A DNA stretch of 64,000 nt from Candidatus Latescibacterota bacterium. GTDB lineage: Bacteria > Latescibacterota > UBA2968. Shown one piece after another: positions 52,411 through 61,038 of this stretch; positions within the stretch are counted from its first letter, which is position 1; the number at the start of each line of letters is the position of its first letter. Location: positions 1 to 64,000 of the forward strand of contig JAJEDY010000080.1 in assembly GCA_022821275.1 (NCBI GenBank), in the 5' to 3' direction. The notes under the pieces are model-generated. The model was not told the origin of the DNA, ran no database searches, and saw only the letters and a program-made list of their open reading frames with translations. The position numbers were made by a program, and so were the translations under genes.

Positions 52411-54705
52411 TCAGGCTGTTCCATTTCCCCCATTTTTTGCCCACAATGCCTTGAGAACTTCGCCAGGCGACATGGGCAAATTTGTCATTCTCACACCCAC
52501 GGCATCGTAAATCGCATTTGCAACTGCCGCAGCAGGTGGAACAATCGGCACTTCTCCCACCCCTCGCACACCATAGGGGTGGCCGGGATTTGGCACTTCG
52601 ACGATATGGGTTTCAATCATGGGCAAATCGAGACATGTGGGCATTCGATAATCGAGCAAACTCGCATTGGTCAAAAGCCCATCCCCATTATAGGCGTATT
52701 CTTCGTTGAGTGCCCAGCCAATACCCTGTGCTGTGCCTCCCTGCATTTGCCCTTCGACATAACTGGGATAAACGGCTTTGCCAGCATCTTGAATCATAGA
52801 GACGCGCAAGATCTCTACTTTGCCCGTTTCGGTATCGACCTCAATATCGACAATCATTACCGCAAAAGCTCCGCCCACGCCGGACGGATTTACGGTTGCC
52901 CTGCCCATAACGGGACCACCGGTTTCGTCAAGCATTCCAGACAATTCTTTGAACGAAAGTGTCTTAGAAGAGTCAGATGAAGAAAATGTGCCATCGTCAA
53001 AAACCACATCATCAGTCGAGATCTCCCACAATTTTGCCGCGCGTTCAATCAGCTGCTCCTTGATATCCAGGGCGCACTGATAAGCCGCCCACCCGGTTGC
53101 AAATGTCGTGCGGCTTCCCCCGGTTACATCTGTATCGCCGATAGAATCCGTATCGACGACCTGTGGCTTGACGTCTTCTGCCCGGATACCGAGCACTTCA
53201 GCCAATTGCATCGCAATAGACGTACGGGTTCCGCCAATATCCGTAGAACCCTCGACCAGACTGACCGTGCCATCGGAATTTACACTGGCAGCCGCACTCG
53301 ACTTCAAACCCACGTTAAACCAGAAACCCGAAGCTATCCCACGCCCGCGGTTTTTGCCACTGAGTTGGGCCGCATAGTGTTCTGAAGAGAGGGCTGTTTT
53401 GACACATTCCTCATTCCCGATTCGCGGATAAACCGGACCATCTGCGCGTCGCGTGCCTTCTCTGGCAGAATTTTGGAGTCTAAACTCGAGAGGATCAACA
53501 TCCAACTGCTCGCATATCTCGTCGATAATCGTTTCTGAAGCAAAAGCGGCATTGGTCGCGCCGGGTGCCCTGTAGGCCATGGTCTGCGGTTTATTGACCA
53601 GCACCTCGTACCCGTCAATCAGCACATTGGGAATATTGTAGGGCGCGAAAATGCACATCGCACCTGGTGCAGCCCAACTGCCGGGAAAACCGCCCGACTC
53701 ATACGCCATATACGCATATGCGGCGACAATCTTACCCGCTTTATCAACGCCCATTTTGCACTTGATAAAAGAGCCAGCGGTCGGGCCAGTTGCCTGCAAA
53801 ACTTCCGTGCGACTCATGACCATCTTGACGGGGCGTCCCGTCTTTCTCGACATAATAGCGGCCAGAGGTTCGAGATAAATCCGAATTTTGCCCCCAAAGC
53901 CACCGCCGATTTCCATGGGAACGACTTTGACTTGCGAAACCGGTACATCTAAAATCTGCGCAGTCTGTTCGCGCACGGTAAATGCGCCCTGTGTGCTGCA
54001 CCACACCGTAATCTGATCGTCAGCTCCCCACAAGGCCGTCGCATTTTGGGGTTCAATATACCCCTGGTGAACCGTCGCCGTGTCAAATTCTCGTTCAATG
54101 ACGAGTTCCGCCTCTGCAAATCCCTTCTCCACATCGCCCAATTCGTGGCGAAAATGGGTACAAACATTGCTTTTTTGTCCCGTATCTTCGCCCAGCGACT
54201 GCGTGGTCTGATCTTCCAGAAGCAAAGGCGCGTCCTCTTGCATGGCTTCGTGGACAGTCAAAACGGGTTCCAACACCTCGTATTCGACATCGATCAAATC
54301 AACGGCTTCTTGCGCTGTGTGAATATCTGTTGCTGCAACCGCTGCAACAGCATGGCCGTGGTACAATACCTTGCCGTCGGCCAGCACATTTGCGCGCAGA
54401 TGCTGGAGATTTGCAGCACCTTCCCCCAGGTCTTCAATTTTGTCTTCTTGCAATGGCAGGTCGTCAACTGTAATCACGGCTTTTACACCTGCAAGCGCTT
54501 CTGCCTTGCTCGTATCTATTGATTTGATCCGCGCATGCGCGTGCGGGCTGCGCACAACTGCACCGTGCAACATGCCCGCCATATCGATATCTGCACCGTA
54601 TTTTGCCCGACCGACGACTTTATCGACGCCATCGTGTCGTATCGGACGGGTGCCAATAACTTTGTAATCCGTAATGCCCAGATAATCTTCTGTTTTTGTC
54701 GCCAT
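52411..54705 (-). CDS. Molybdenum hydroxylase large subunit (xanthine dehydrogenase family)
   Basis: A 764-residue molybdopterin-binding subunit. It begins with the aldehyde-oxidase a/b hammerhead domain (IRHDGVDKVVGRAKYGADID, AGMLHGAVVRSPHAHARI) and has the molybdopterin motifs VPMEIGGGFGGKIRI, TMAYRAPGATNAAFASET and the catalytic Glu region VRGVGEVPIVPPAAAVANAI. The AYRAPGA variant does not match the CO dehydrogenase form I AYxCSFR loop, so the substrate is more likely a purine, aldehyde or aromatic compound. GAGGTGA precedes the ATG. It is the last gene of a complete FAD-FeS-Mo operon. Confidence 0.93.
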   Translation of the reverse strand: MATKTEDYLGITDYKVIGTRPIRHDGVDKVVGRAKYGADIDMAGMLHGAVVRSPHAHARIKSIDTSKAEALAGVKAVITVDDLPLQEDKIEDLGEGAANLQHLRANVLADGKVLYHGHAVAAVAATDIHTAQEAVDLIDVEYEVLEPVLTVHEAMQEDAPLLLEDQTTQSLGEDTGQKSNVCTHFRHELGDVEKGFAEAELVIEREFDTATVHQGYIEPQNATALWGADDQITVWCSTQGAFTVREQTAQILDVPVSQVKVVPMEIGGGFGGKIRIYLEPLAAIMSRKTGRPVKMVMSRTEVLQATGPTAGSFIKCKMGVDKAGKIVAAYAYMAYESGGFPGSWAAPGAMCIFAPYNIPNVLIDGYEVLVNKPQTMAYRAPGATNAAFASETIIDEICEQLDVDPLEFRLQNSAREGTRRADGPVYPRIGNEECVKTALSSEHYAAQLSGKNRGRGIASGFWFNVGLKSSAAASVNSDGTVSLVEGSTDIGGTRTSIAMQLAEVLGIRAEDVKPQVVDTDSIGDTDVTGGSRTTFATGWAAYQCALDIKEQLIERAAKLWEISTDDVVFDDGTFSSSDSSKTLSFKELSGMLDETGGPVMGRATVNPSGVGGAFAVMIVDIEVDTETGKVEILRVSMIQDAGKAVYPSYVEGQMQGGTAQGIGWALNEEYAYNGDGLLTNASLLDYRMPTCLDLPMIETHIVEVPNPGHPYGVRGVGEVPIVPPAAAVANAIYDAVGVRMTNLPMSPGEVLKALWAKNGGNGTA

Positions 54706-54720
54706 TCTGGGATCACCTCC

Positions 54721-55197
54721 CTATTCGGCCATTTCAGACGCGGCGTCTTGCACCGCGCGAACGATTTTGTCATACCCCGTGCAACGGCACAGATTTCCCG
54801 CTAAGTATAACCGAATGCGTTCTTCCGACGGATTGGACTCTTGATCGAGCAATGCCTTGGCGGCTACGATAAAGCCCGGTGTGCAAATGCCGCACTGAAG
54901 GGCTGCGTGTTCGAGAAATTGCTGCTGAAGAGGATGTAAGCCATCGGCACTTGCAACGCCTTCGATCGTCGTGAGTTCCTGCCCCTCGGCTTCGACACCC
55001 ATCATCAGGCAGGAATCGATAACCTCTCCATTGACCAGGATGCTACACGCGCCGCAGTTGCCATTGCTGCAACCCTCTTTCGTGCCCGTCAGGTCGAGTT
55101 GATCCCGCAAAACTTCGAGAATTGTCTGCCGAGGTTCGCACAAAAACTCGACCGATTCTCCATTGATTGTCGTTGTAACGTGAACTTTTCCTGGCAT
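54721..55197 (-). CDS. Molybdenum hydroxylase [2Fe-2S] subunit
   Basis: A 158-residue electron-transfer subunit. The plant-type ferredoxin cluster is bound by GCSNGNCGACSILV with a further Cys in IDSCLM, and the second cluster by CGICTPGFIVAA and NLCRCTGYDKIV. The protein passes electrons from the molybdenum centre to the FAD subunit. It starts 4 nt after the FAD subunit stop, with AGGAG inside that gene's end, and is followed 15 nt later by the large subunit. Confidence 0.95.
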   Translation of the reverse strand: MPGKVHVTTTINGESVEFLCEPRQTILEVLRDQLDLTGTKEGCSNGNCGACSILVNGEVIDSCLMMGVEAEGQELTTIEGVASADGLHPLQQQFLEHAALQCGICTPGFIVAAKALLDQESNPSEERIRLYLAGNLCRCTGYDKIVRAVQDAASEMAE

Positions 55198-55201
55198 GCG
55201 A

Positions 55202-56077
55202 TTAAGACTCCTTTGCTCTCTGAATGGCTCCCTGAATGGCGCGTCGCGTCAAAACGCCGGACAGGTGAATCCGCTGTTCAATAGTTCCCCGCATATCGCT
55301 AATTGGTCTGGCTGCCGCGCGCGATGCTGCACACGCCGCTTCGATAGCTTCTTCATCATCTACCGCTTTCCCTTCAAGTGCTGCGCCTGCATCGGCAACG
55401 AGCAAGGGTGTGGGTGCGACGGCTCCTATTGCCACCCGCGCCTCTTGAATCGTCGTTTTATCGCTATTCAAAACCACAGATGCCGCAGCATTGGCGACGG
55501 CAATATCCATTTCATTGCGCGGAATAAATCGCAGGAAAAATGCCCCTGAATTGGCAGCCGGAGTTGGCACCTGAATAGAAATGAGAAACTCGCCGGATTG
55601 AAGAACACTTTGTCCTGGACCGGTAAAGAAATCCTCTGCTGCAACTTCTCGCGTGCCATTTGGTCCCGCAATACGACATGTGCCGGCCAGAACAATGACG
55701 GCAGGTGGGGTGTCCGCTGCGGGCGAGGCATTACAGAAATTGCCTCCAATAGATCCGCGGTTTTGAATCTGAATAGAACCGATGAGCGAAGTGCAATCTA
55801 CAAGCGCGGGATAACGACTTTGGACAACATCGTAACCGTAAATTTGGGAACACGGTGTTGCCGCGCCAATACTCAAACCGCTGTCCTCATCAAAACTCAA
55901 CGCCGTTGCTTCGGGAATCCGCTTGAGATCGATCATCAAATCGATCTTGCGCCCCTCCTTCAACTGCGCGATCAAATCCGTGCCACCCGCCAGAATGCCG
56001 ATATTGCCATTTCCCGCGCTCAGCAGAGAAATAGCCTCATCTACAGACTGGGGTGCTTCATAATCAAATGCGTTCAA
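55202..56077 (-). CDS. Molybdenum hydroxylase FAD-binding subunit
   Basis: A 291-residue FAD subunit of the CoxM/XdhB type. The FAD motifs are GNGNIGILAGGTDLIAQL and SIGAATPCSQIYG, followed by GSIQIQNRGSIGGNFCNASP and the C-terminal CO-dehydrogenase flavoprotein domain ending RGTIEQRIHLSGVLTRRAI. The best start is TTG 56077, because AGGAGG lies 6 nt upstream and the product then begins MNAFDYEAPQSVDEA; no ATG fits the family N-terminus. It opens the three-gene operon. Confidence 0.92.
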   Translation of the reverse strand: MNAFDYEAPQSVDEAISLLSAGNGNIGILAGGTDLIAQLKEGRKIDLMIDLKRIPEATALSFDEDSGLSIGAATPCSQIYGYDVVQSRYPALVDCTSLIGSIQIQNRGSIGGNFCNASPAADTPPAVIVLAGTCRIAGPNGTREVAAEDFFTGPGQSVLQSGEFLISIQVPTPAANSGAFFLRFIPRNEMDIAVANAAASVVLNSDKTTIQEARVAIGAVAPTPLLVADAGAALEGKAVDDEEAIEAACAASRAAARPISDMRGTIEQRIHLSGVLTRRAIQGAIQRAKES

Positions 56078-56102
56078 AATTATCCTCCTCTTTATTAAAA
56101 CC

Positions 56103-56155
56103 ACAGATTTTATCTGCGTTCATGACCCATTTTCACAGGAATTATCTGCGGATGC
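56103..56155. repeat. Dispersed repeat copy upstream of the molybdenum hydroxylase operon
   Basis: Plus-strand ATCTGCGTTCATG and TTATCTGCGGAT mark a degenerate, interrupted copy of the CGCAGAT family. Unlike the other five it does not touch a stop codon of an intact gene. The 303-nt gap 56078-56380 otherwise holds only the hairpin at 56264-56328. Confidence 0.6.
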
Positions 56156-56263
56156 TTTTGAATTTTGCTAAGATGTTAAGGATACAATCGGAGTTCCAGA
56201 CTGTCAAGCCTTTTGCCGGGTGAGAATTAACGCTCTGAAAATGGATGTGTCAACCACAAAAAA

Positions 56264-56328
56264 GCGGGCTTCCGCGAGACGTCCTGATCTGGTGGGAGGG
56301 AACCAGACCAAACACTTGCGGAAGCCCG
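56264..56328 (-). terminator. Nested hairpin and T-run after the RsmC-like gene
   Basis: CGGGCTTCCGC pairs with GCGGAAGCCCG, 11 bp without mismatch, and encloses a second hairpin TCTGGT/ACCAGA with an 8-nt G-rich loop. A T-run follows on the minus strand, 53 nt after the stop at 56381. It is larger than a usual terminator and may be a structured 3' element. Confidence 0.7.
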
Positions 56329-56380
56329 TGACCAACTATCAGACCTTATACTTCATGGCGATAAACGCCTGTGTGATACA

Positions 56381-57466
56381 TTAGTTCCCAATATGAGCCT
56401 CAAGAACGGTATATCCGTCTTTTTGAGCCATGATTCTCCCCTGTCTAAAAACTCTGCGAATGTGTCTCAGATACGATTCTGGACGCATCACAACAAGCAT
56501 TAAACGACCTCCCGGTCTCAGTGCCCGAAAAGCACCTTCTATAAGGGGATGGGCCGCAGCATTACCATCGTGAAAGGGCGGGTTGGAAACGATAAGATCG
56601 AATTTCTCGCGCCGGTCAAAAACACGCGCATCTCCCACATGCACCACTGCATTGCAAATCCGATTTCGCTTCAAATTTTCCTCCGCGCAGGAAACCGCGC
56701 GAATATTCGAATCGACGAGCGTTGCGCTACCTTTTACAGATAGACGCGCAGCAACCATGCCGAGTGCGCCCCAGCCACATCCCCAGTCCAGTATATGGTC
56801 GGCGGGGCGAACTTCCATGCAATCGATCAGCAATCTCGTCCCACTATCGAGGTCATCCCGTGAAAAAACACCCGCACGGGTTTCTACTGTGTATGGACTG
56901 CCCGGTAAGTCGTACAATTCAAATGTCATTCGATTGTCAATCGGTGCTTGACCAGGATCATCCCGCTCCTTTTTCGCGCTGTAAATTTCCACTCTATCTA
57001 CGCGCCCTGCGCGTTTGTTATTGCCAAAAACCGCATGCAAATACGCGGCATAACTTCTAATGCCGCGATTTCGCTGCCCCGCCAGATAAAGAACACCCCC
57101 CATTTCAAGTGCCTGAAAGCCCTGATCAATCCATTCAAACACCTGTCCCTTAGCAGATCTTTGTGCGGGTTTGTAAAATACGACCTGTACGTCGGAAATT
57201 ACCTGTGCCGGCATTGTACTGAGTACGCCGTTTATTCGAAGTGCTTCTGCCTTTTGCACAGCGCGAATATCCTCCCCCACAAAAGTCGCCTGAGCACCTG
57301 TTTTCTGCAAACATTCGAGACAGTCTCCCTCCCAGCCGAGATCCAGCACCGGACTTCCGACCTGTACATCTGCCACGTCAACAAATGCTTCACGCGCTTG
57401 TGTGTTTTTCGCATTAATCACTTGTAACTCACTCTGCCACAAAATAAAAGGAGAATTATATTCCAT
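56381..57466 (-). CDS. RsmC/RlmG-like rRNA guanine-N2 methyltransferase
   Basis: A 361-residue SAM-dependent methyltransferase. The second half carries the catalytic domain: DHILDWGCGWGALGMVAARL (SAM motif I), ATLVDSNIRAVSCAEEN, and the RNA-N2-guanine signature IVSNPPFHDGNAAAHPLIEG. The N-terminal half is a degenerate methyltransferase-like domain, as in RsmC and RlmG. It should modify a guanosine of 16S or 23S rRNA; which one cannot be told. It is monocistronic and followed by the nested hairpin. Confidence 0.85.
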   Translation of the reverse strand: MEYNSPFILWQSELQVINAKNTQAREAFVDVADVQVGSPVLDLGWEGDCLECLQKTGAQATFVGEDIRAVQKAEALRINGVLSTMPAQVISDVQVVFYKPAQRSAKGQVFEWIDQGFQALEMGGVLYLAGQRNRGIRSYAAYLHAVFGNNKRAGRVDRVEIYSAKKERDDPGQAPIDNRMTFELYDLPGSPYTVETRAGVFSRDDLDSGTRLLIDCMEVRPADHILDWGCGWGALGMVAARLSVKGSATLVDSNIRAVSCAEENLKRNRICNAVVHVGDARVFDRREKFDLIVSNPPFHDGNAAAHPLIEGAFRALRPGGRLMLVVMRPESYLRHIRRVFRQGRIMAQKDGYTVLEAHIGN

Positions 57467-57506
57467 TCTCCTTCAAATAAAAATAATTGAGCTACATACC
57501 TCTTTT

Positions 57507-57947
57507 CTACGACTCTGCCCGCGCCTTAATACTCGCATAAGAATTGGAATCATTGACCTCGGTTTCAACAGGCAAATTGGAATCGCGCCATCCCACCACT
57601 ACGAGAACGCCATTTTCGACTTTGCCACCAAAGCCGCCCTGAACATTGGCGAGATTCGAATAACCCAACCGCGCCATCAAATCCGCGGCCATCTGTGAAC
57701 GCATCCCACTCTGACAGCCACAAAAAATGGGCTGTTCTTTATCGGATAGTGTTTTTTGCACAATATTCAAAAAATCGGGATTTGGCACCATGCCCCCCGG
57801 GCCGGGAACTGCAATGGGGATATTGATAGCACCTTCGGGATGCCCCTGGGCAAACTCCATTTCCGTGCGCACATCGAGATAAACCGAGTTTTTCGCCTCA
57901 TCCATTGCGGCCTTTGCTTCTCCGGGTTCAAGCTGTTTAACTGCCAT
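57507..57947 (-). CDS. Rhodanese-domain sulfurtransferase
   Basis: A 146-residue single-domain rhodanese: VYLDVRTEMEFAQGHPEGAI, NIPIAVPGPGGMVPNP, and the active-site loop CQSGMRS (Cys78) followed by AADLMARLGYSNLANVQGGF. It can carry a persulfide on Cys78. The roughly 30-residue C-terminal tail (EVNDSNSYASIKARAES) is not part of the fold. It lies 40 nt from the RsmC-like gene start, on the same strand, and may share its transcript. Confidence 0.9.
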   Translation of the reverse strand: MAVKQLEPGEAKAAMDEAKNSVYLDVRTEMEFAQGHPEGAINIPIAVPGPGGMVPNPDFLNIVQKTLSDKEQPIFCGCQSGMRSQMAADLMARLGYSNLANVQGGFGGKVENGVLVVVGWRDSNLPVETEVNDSNSYASIKARAES

Positions 57948-57990
57948 ATTAACACTCCAATATTGAGGTGATTACTTCTGGAATATATTG

Positions 57991-58043
57991 CTTACAAAAA
58001 TAAGCAAAATCATGGGTGGGGCAAGTCCTGAATCTCATTTGGG
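57991..58043. repeat. 53-bp direct repeat, left copy
   Basis: This copy and the one at 60822-60874 agree at 47 of 53 positions in the same orientation, from CTTAC to TTTnGG, sharing AATAAGCAAAATC and GGCAAGTCCTGAATCTC. The two enclose a Gfo/Idh fragment, a sulfatase-like gene and the PIN/UPF0175 module. Confidence 0.85.
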
Positions 58044-58131
58044 CATTCGCAGTGTTTCAGTTCTTTACTCTTATTGCTGGATATATTACTTTGGGTTTCA
58101 ATACGCAAAATAGTTTACAGGAGGATACGAG

Positions 58132-58377
58132 ATGGAGAAAGAAAACACACAGAGGGTCGCCATTGCGGGCTGCCATCGCATGCTACTGCGCGATTTGACC
58201 CATCACAATTTTGCCGCGGCTTTTCGAGCCATTCCGGAAACGGAGATCGTGGGGGTATTCGATTACGGCGCGGAAACGCGAGCGGAATTTGTCACCTGCT
58301 GGCGGGACGTTTGGGGCGATATCCCAACCTTCGATACTGCTCTTTCTAAAGGAGATCCTCAATGCCAGACCCTATGA
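58132..58377 (+). pseudogene. Truncated Gfo/Idh/MocA family oxidoreductase N-terminus
   Basis: An 81-codon frame whose first 68 residues match the NAD(P)-binding Rossmann start of Gfo/Idh/MocA dehydrogenases (RVAIAGCHRMLLRDLTHHNF, IPETEIVGVFDYGAETRAEF, then WGDIPTFDTALSK). A full enzyme has 330-450 residues. The frame ends in unrelated residues (GDPQCQTL) as it runs into the ribosome-binding site of the sulfatase-like gene, which it overlaps by 16 nt. This looks like an internal deletion that removed the rest of the dehydrogenase. A plausible AGGAGG precedes its ATG. Confidence 0.7.
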
Positions 58378-59765
58378 ACATCGTTGTTGTCGTGGCCGAT
58401 ACATTTCGCACATCATTCCTGGGGGTTTATGGAAACGACTGGATCCACACGCCAAATCTCGACCAATTTGCCGAAGAGGGTGTGCGCTTCACCAATGCCC
58501 ACCCCGAGTGTTTGCCCACCATCCCGACGCGGCGAACCCTTCATACCGGGCGCCGAGCCTTCCCTTTCAAAGACTATCGTCCCGTTCCCTGGGACAATGT
58601 CTATCTCGCTGGATGGCAACCTATGTCATCTGAAGAGGGCACGATCGCCGAAGCACTTGCGCAGGGAGGTTATCACACCGGTTTCTTTGCCGATGTTCCC
58701 CATTACTTTGTCCCTGGAATGAATTTTACCCGGGGTTTCCGCCAATGGGAATTCATTCGCGGCCAGGCAGAGGATCGCTATCGCGCCACAGCTGCAGCAG
58801 ACCCGGCATTGATCGAATGCTATAAACTCAGAGAAGGACAGCCTCCGAATCTGATTCGTGCCCATCTGGTCAATGTACAACCCCATCGCCCCGAAGAGAC
58901 CTGGCCCGCAGCGCGGACGTTTCGCGCCGCCATTGAATTCCTCGAGCAAAACGCTTCAAACACGCCTTTTTACCTCTATGTCGATAGCTTTACCCCCCAC
59001 GAAACATGGGAAGCACCGCTCCACTACTACGACCTGTATGGTAGCCGCGAGGACAGAGAACCCATCTGTCTCAGTGTGCCTTATGGTCCCTTGAGCGCCA
59101 ATCCCGACTACGAAGATCGGCTCGCTTCTATTCGCGCAAATTATGCCGGACTCGTCACAATGGTGGATACCTGGTTCGGACGACTGGTCGATACAATCGA
59201 CAGAGTGGGCTTGCGCGACAATACCCTGGTTATTTTCTTGAGCGACCACGGCACAAATTTCGCCGACAATACCGAGGGCATAATCGGCAAACCCGCAGAC
59301 TACATGTATCCGGGCACCATGTGCATCCCGATGATTTTGCGACACCCACAAAACAAAGGCGCCGGAACCATCTCCGACGCCTTTGTCTATACCCTCGATA
59401 TACCCGCAACAGTGCTCGACGTTTCCGGCGTCTCACCAATTGGACAAATCGATGGCCAGAGCCTACTACCCATCGTTGAATCCTCAGACACGTTCAGCGA
59501 GCGAGACTATCTGACATGCCGCTACGGCAATTCCGTCTGGTACAAAGACCAGACCACCTGGTTCTTTTCTCAAGCGGACTTTTCCAGCCCGCGCGTCTTC
59601 GATTTAGAATCAGATCCGGATTGCACCCAGAACATCGCAGAAAGGGCTACAGATAGAATTGACCGGGCAAAACACCGCATTCTCGAAGATGCTGCTGGCG
59701 AAATTCCCATCTACCAGCGCCAAAGATCCACCGACGCCCTCGGCAGACCGGAATTTACTGTCTAA
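58362..59765 (+). CDS. Sulfatase-fold hydrolase with Thr at the nucleophile position
   Basis: A 467-residue alkaline-phosphatase-superfamily enzyme of the S1 sulfatase type. Metal-binding features are ADTFRTSFLGVYG at the N-terminus and LVIFLSDHGTNFADN later; the core block is HPECLPTIPTRRTLHTGR. Aligning xPxRxxxxTG places Thr, not Cys or Ser, where formylglycine is made; the nearby Cys is three residues earlier. Without formylglycine the enzyme may be a phosphodiesterase- or phosphonoacetate-hydrolase-like Thr enzyme. AAGGAG precedes the ATG. No signal peptide is seen, so it is probably cytoplasmic. It is followed by a short non-coding stretch and a toxin-antitoxin pair. Confidence 0.85.
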   Translation: MPDPMNIVVVVADTFRTSFLGVYGNDWIHTPNLDQFAEEGVRFTNAHPECLPTIPTRRTLHTGRRAFPFKDYRPVPWDNVYLAGWQPMSSEEGTIAEALAQGGYHTGFFADVPHYFVPGMNFTRGFRQWEFIRGQAEDRYRATAAADPALIECYKLREGQPPNLIRAHLVNVQPHRPEETWPAARTFRAAIEFLEQNASNTPFYLYVDSFTPHETWEAPLHYYDLYGSREDREPICLSVPYGPLSANPDYEDRLASIRANYAGLVTMVDTWFGRLVDTIDRVGLRDNTLVIFLSDHGTNFADNTEGIIGKPADYMYPGTMCIPMILRHPQNKGAGTISDAFVYTLDIPATVLDVSGVSPIGQIDGQSLLPIVESSDTFSERDYLTCRYGNSVWYKDQTTWFFSQADFSSPRVFDLESDPDCTQNIAERATDRIDRAKHRILEDAAGEIPIYQRQRSTDALGRPEFTV

Positions 59766-59851
59766 TACGTGTCGCTCATCATCTACATCTCATAGAGAAA
59801 AACGATGGCAAAGACAGGTTGTTCGATGAGGTGGACTCCGTTATATGGAGT

Positions 59852-60343
59852 TCATTTGAAAATTGGGTCTGTTGTTCGAAATTTAAGATTGTCTTTTGTC
59901 TCGATTTCAGTGATGACCTTCCTAACATCAACTTGCATCAAAATCCCACGTTCCCATAGTGCACGCAAAATTTCGGATAGATTGACACAATCTATCCCAT
60001 TTTCTCGACAGTGATGTTTAACTCGTCGCTCGTTGCTAACAAAGATGGCATCCAACCGTTTACAAATCGCCATTGACTCGCGCTCTCCTGAACCAAGCGT
60101 CCTGGGTAAGGTCGCTGTAAACTGTTGATCAATAGTTGTCGGATGATATGTTACGATTTGCCCTTGAGAATGCAACGCTATGATGTCTTGTGCAAAGTCA
60201 AACCCCTTAGTGATGCCCGTTTGAAGTTCGTTCTCTACAGCGGTGGAAATATTGAGATGGTCCTCATTAAAGACGGTAAACAGCAAGGGAAGCCGTTGAA
60301 TTTTAGCGAATATGGAGAGCACATCTGTATCAATAAAAACCAC
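59852..60343 (-). CDS. PIN domain protein, probable VapC-like toxin
   Basis: A 163-residue PIN-fold RNase of the DUF3368-like group. The acidic site is visible as FIDTDVLSIFAKI (Asp at residues 5 and 7), ISTAVENEL, LGSGERESMAICKR and a later FVSNERRV, where the third acidic group is Asn/Glu. The start is GTG 60343, preceded by AGGGG. It lies 77 nt after the UPF0175 gene and is probably its toxin partner. The plus-strand frame at 59805 that overlaps its end looks like chance. Confidence 0.8.
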   Translation of the reverse strand: MVFIDTDVLSIFAKIQRLPLLFTVFNEDHLNISTAVENELQTGITKGFDFAQDIIALHSQGQIVTYHPTTIDQQFTATLPRTLGSGERESMAICKRLDAIFVSNERRVKHHCRENGIDCVNLSEILRALWERGILMQVDVRKVITEIETKDNLKFRTTDPIFK

Positions 60344-60420
60344 GACTAAGCCCCTTTGGCACTGTCGTTTGATTTCTACTGTCGTTTGATGAGTGAAACC
60401 CCCGATTGTAATGCTTCGGT

Positions 60421-60696
60421 TTAATCGACTTCTACGATTTTCGAGATACCTTTCGCTCCTAACACAGCTTCAAACTCAAAACGGTGGATTCCGGCCAATT
60501 CCGCAGCTCTGGCGAGCGTCACTTCCTGTTGTTGATAGAGCAAAATTGCGGCATCAAGACGAGATTCCTTCTTGGTGGTGACCAATTTTTCAAGAGCATC
60601 GGTCATCAACGCATGCGAGTCGGCATAAAGCCCCGCGTCAATCAGAGCGTTCACCTCTTTTTCGAGGTCGCGTGAGTGAATTTCAATCTGGAGCAT
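60421..60696 (-). CDS. UPF0175 family antitoxin
   Basis: A 91-residue protein with the UPF0175 pattern: LYADSHALMTDALEKLV, ESRLDAAILLYQQQEVTLAR and AAELAGIHRFEFEAVLGAKG. Proteins of this family regularly precede PIN (DUF3368) toxin genes and bind DNA through the AAELAGI helix-turn-helix. GGAAAG precedes the ATG. The module is intact and lies between 53-bp direct repeats. Confidence 0.82.
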   Translation of the reverse strand: MLQIEIHSRDLEKEVNALIDAGLYADSHALMTDALEKLVTTKKESRLDAAILLYQQQEVTLARAAELAGIHRFEFEAVLGAKGISKIVEVD

Positions 60697-60821
60697 GGAT
60701 ATCTTTCCTTCCTAACTACCAAAACGGGTCAAATCCATTTTCAGCTTGAGGTCTTAGTGATTATTTACGAAATTCGTTCTGGAGAATCGTTTTGGGATTG
60801 ATCAACAAGCCAGCACTTTGA

Positions 60822-60874
60822 CTTACCAAAATAAGCAAAATCCTGGGTTAGGCAAGTCCTGAATCTCGTTTAGG
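60822..60874. repeat. 53-bp direct repeat, right copy
   Basis: It is 47/53 identical to 57991-58043. The surrounding gap 60697-61038 (342 nt) has no gene that I can support; it contains this repeat and then AT-rich sequence with no clear promoter. Confidence 0.85.
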
Positions 60875-61038
60875 AAGATCGGGATTTACTTGGTAACGCA
60901 TGTCCCAAAAATTATCATAATACGAGATTGATATTTGCCCTGGATTTGTTTTGATCGCCAATGAAAGAGTATCTTTCGGAGGTAAGTATTTCAAGATGCT
61001 TAAAATTTCTCAATTTTTAAAAAGGAGCAATTTCGGCT

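Noticed and set aside
59805-60014. 69-codon plus-strand frame after the sulfatase-like gene
   Set aside because: It lies mostly antisense to the PIN toxin gene and has no ribosome-binding site.
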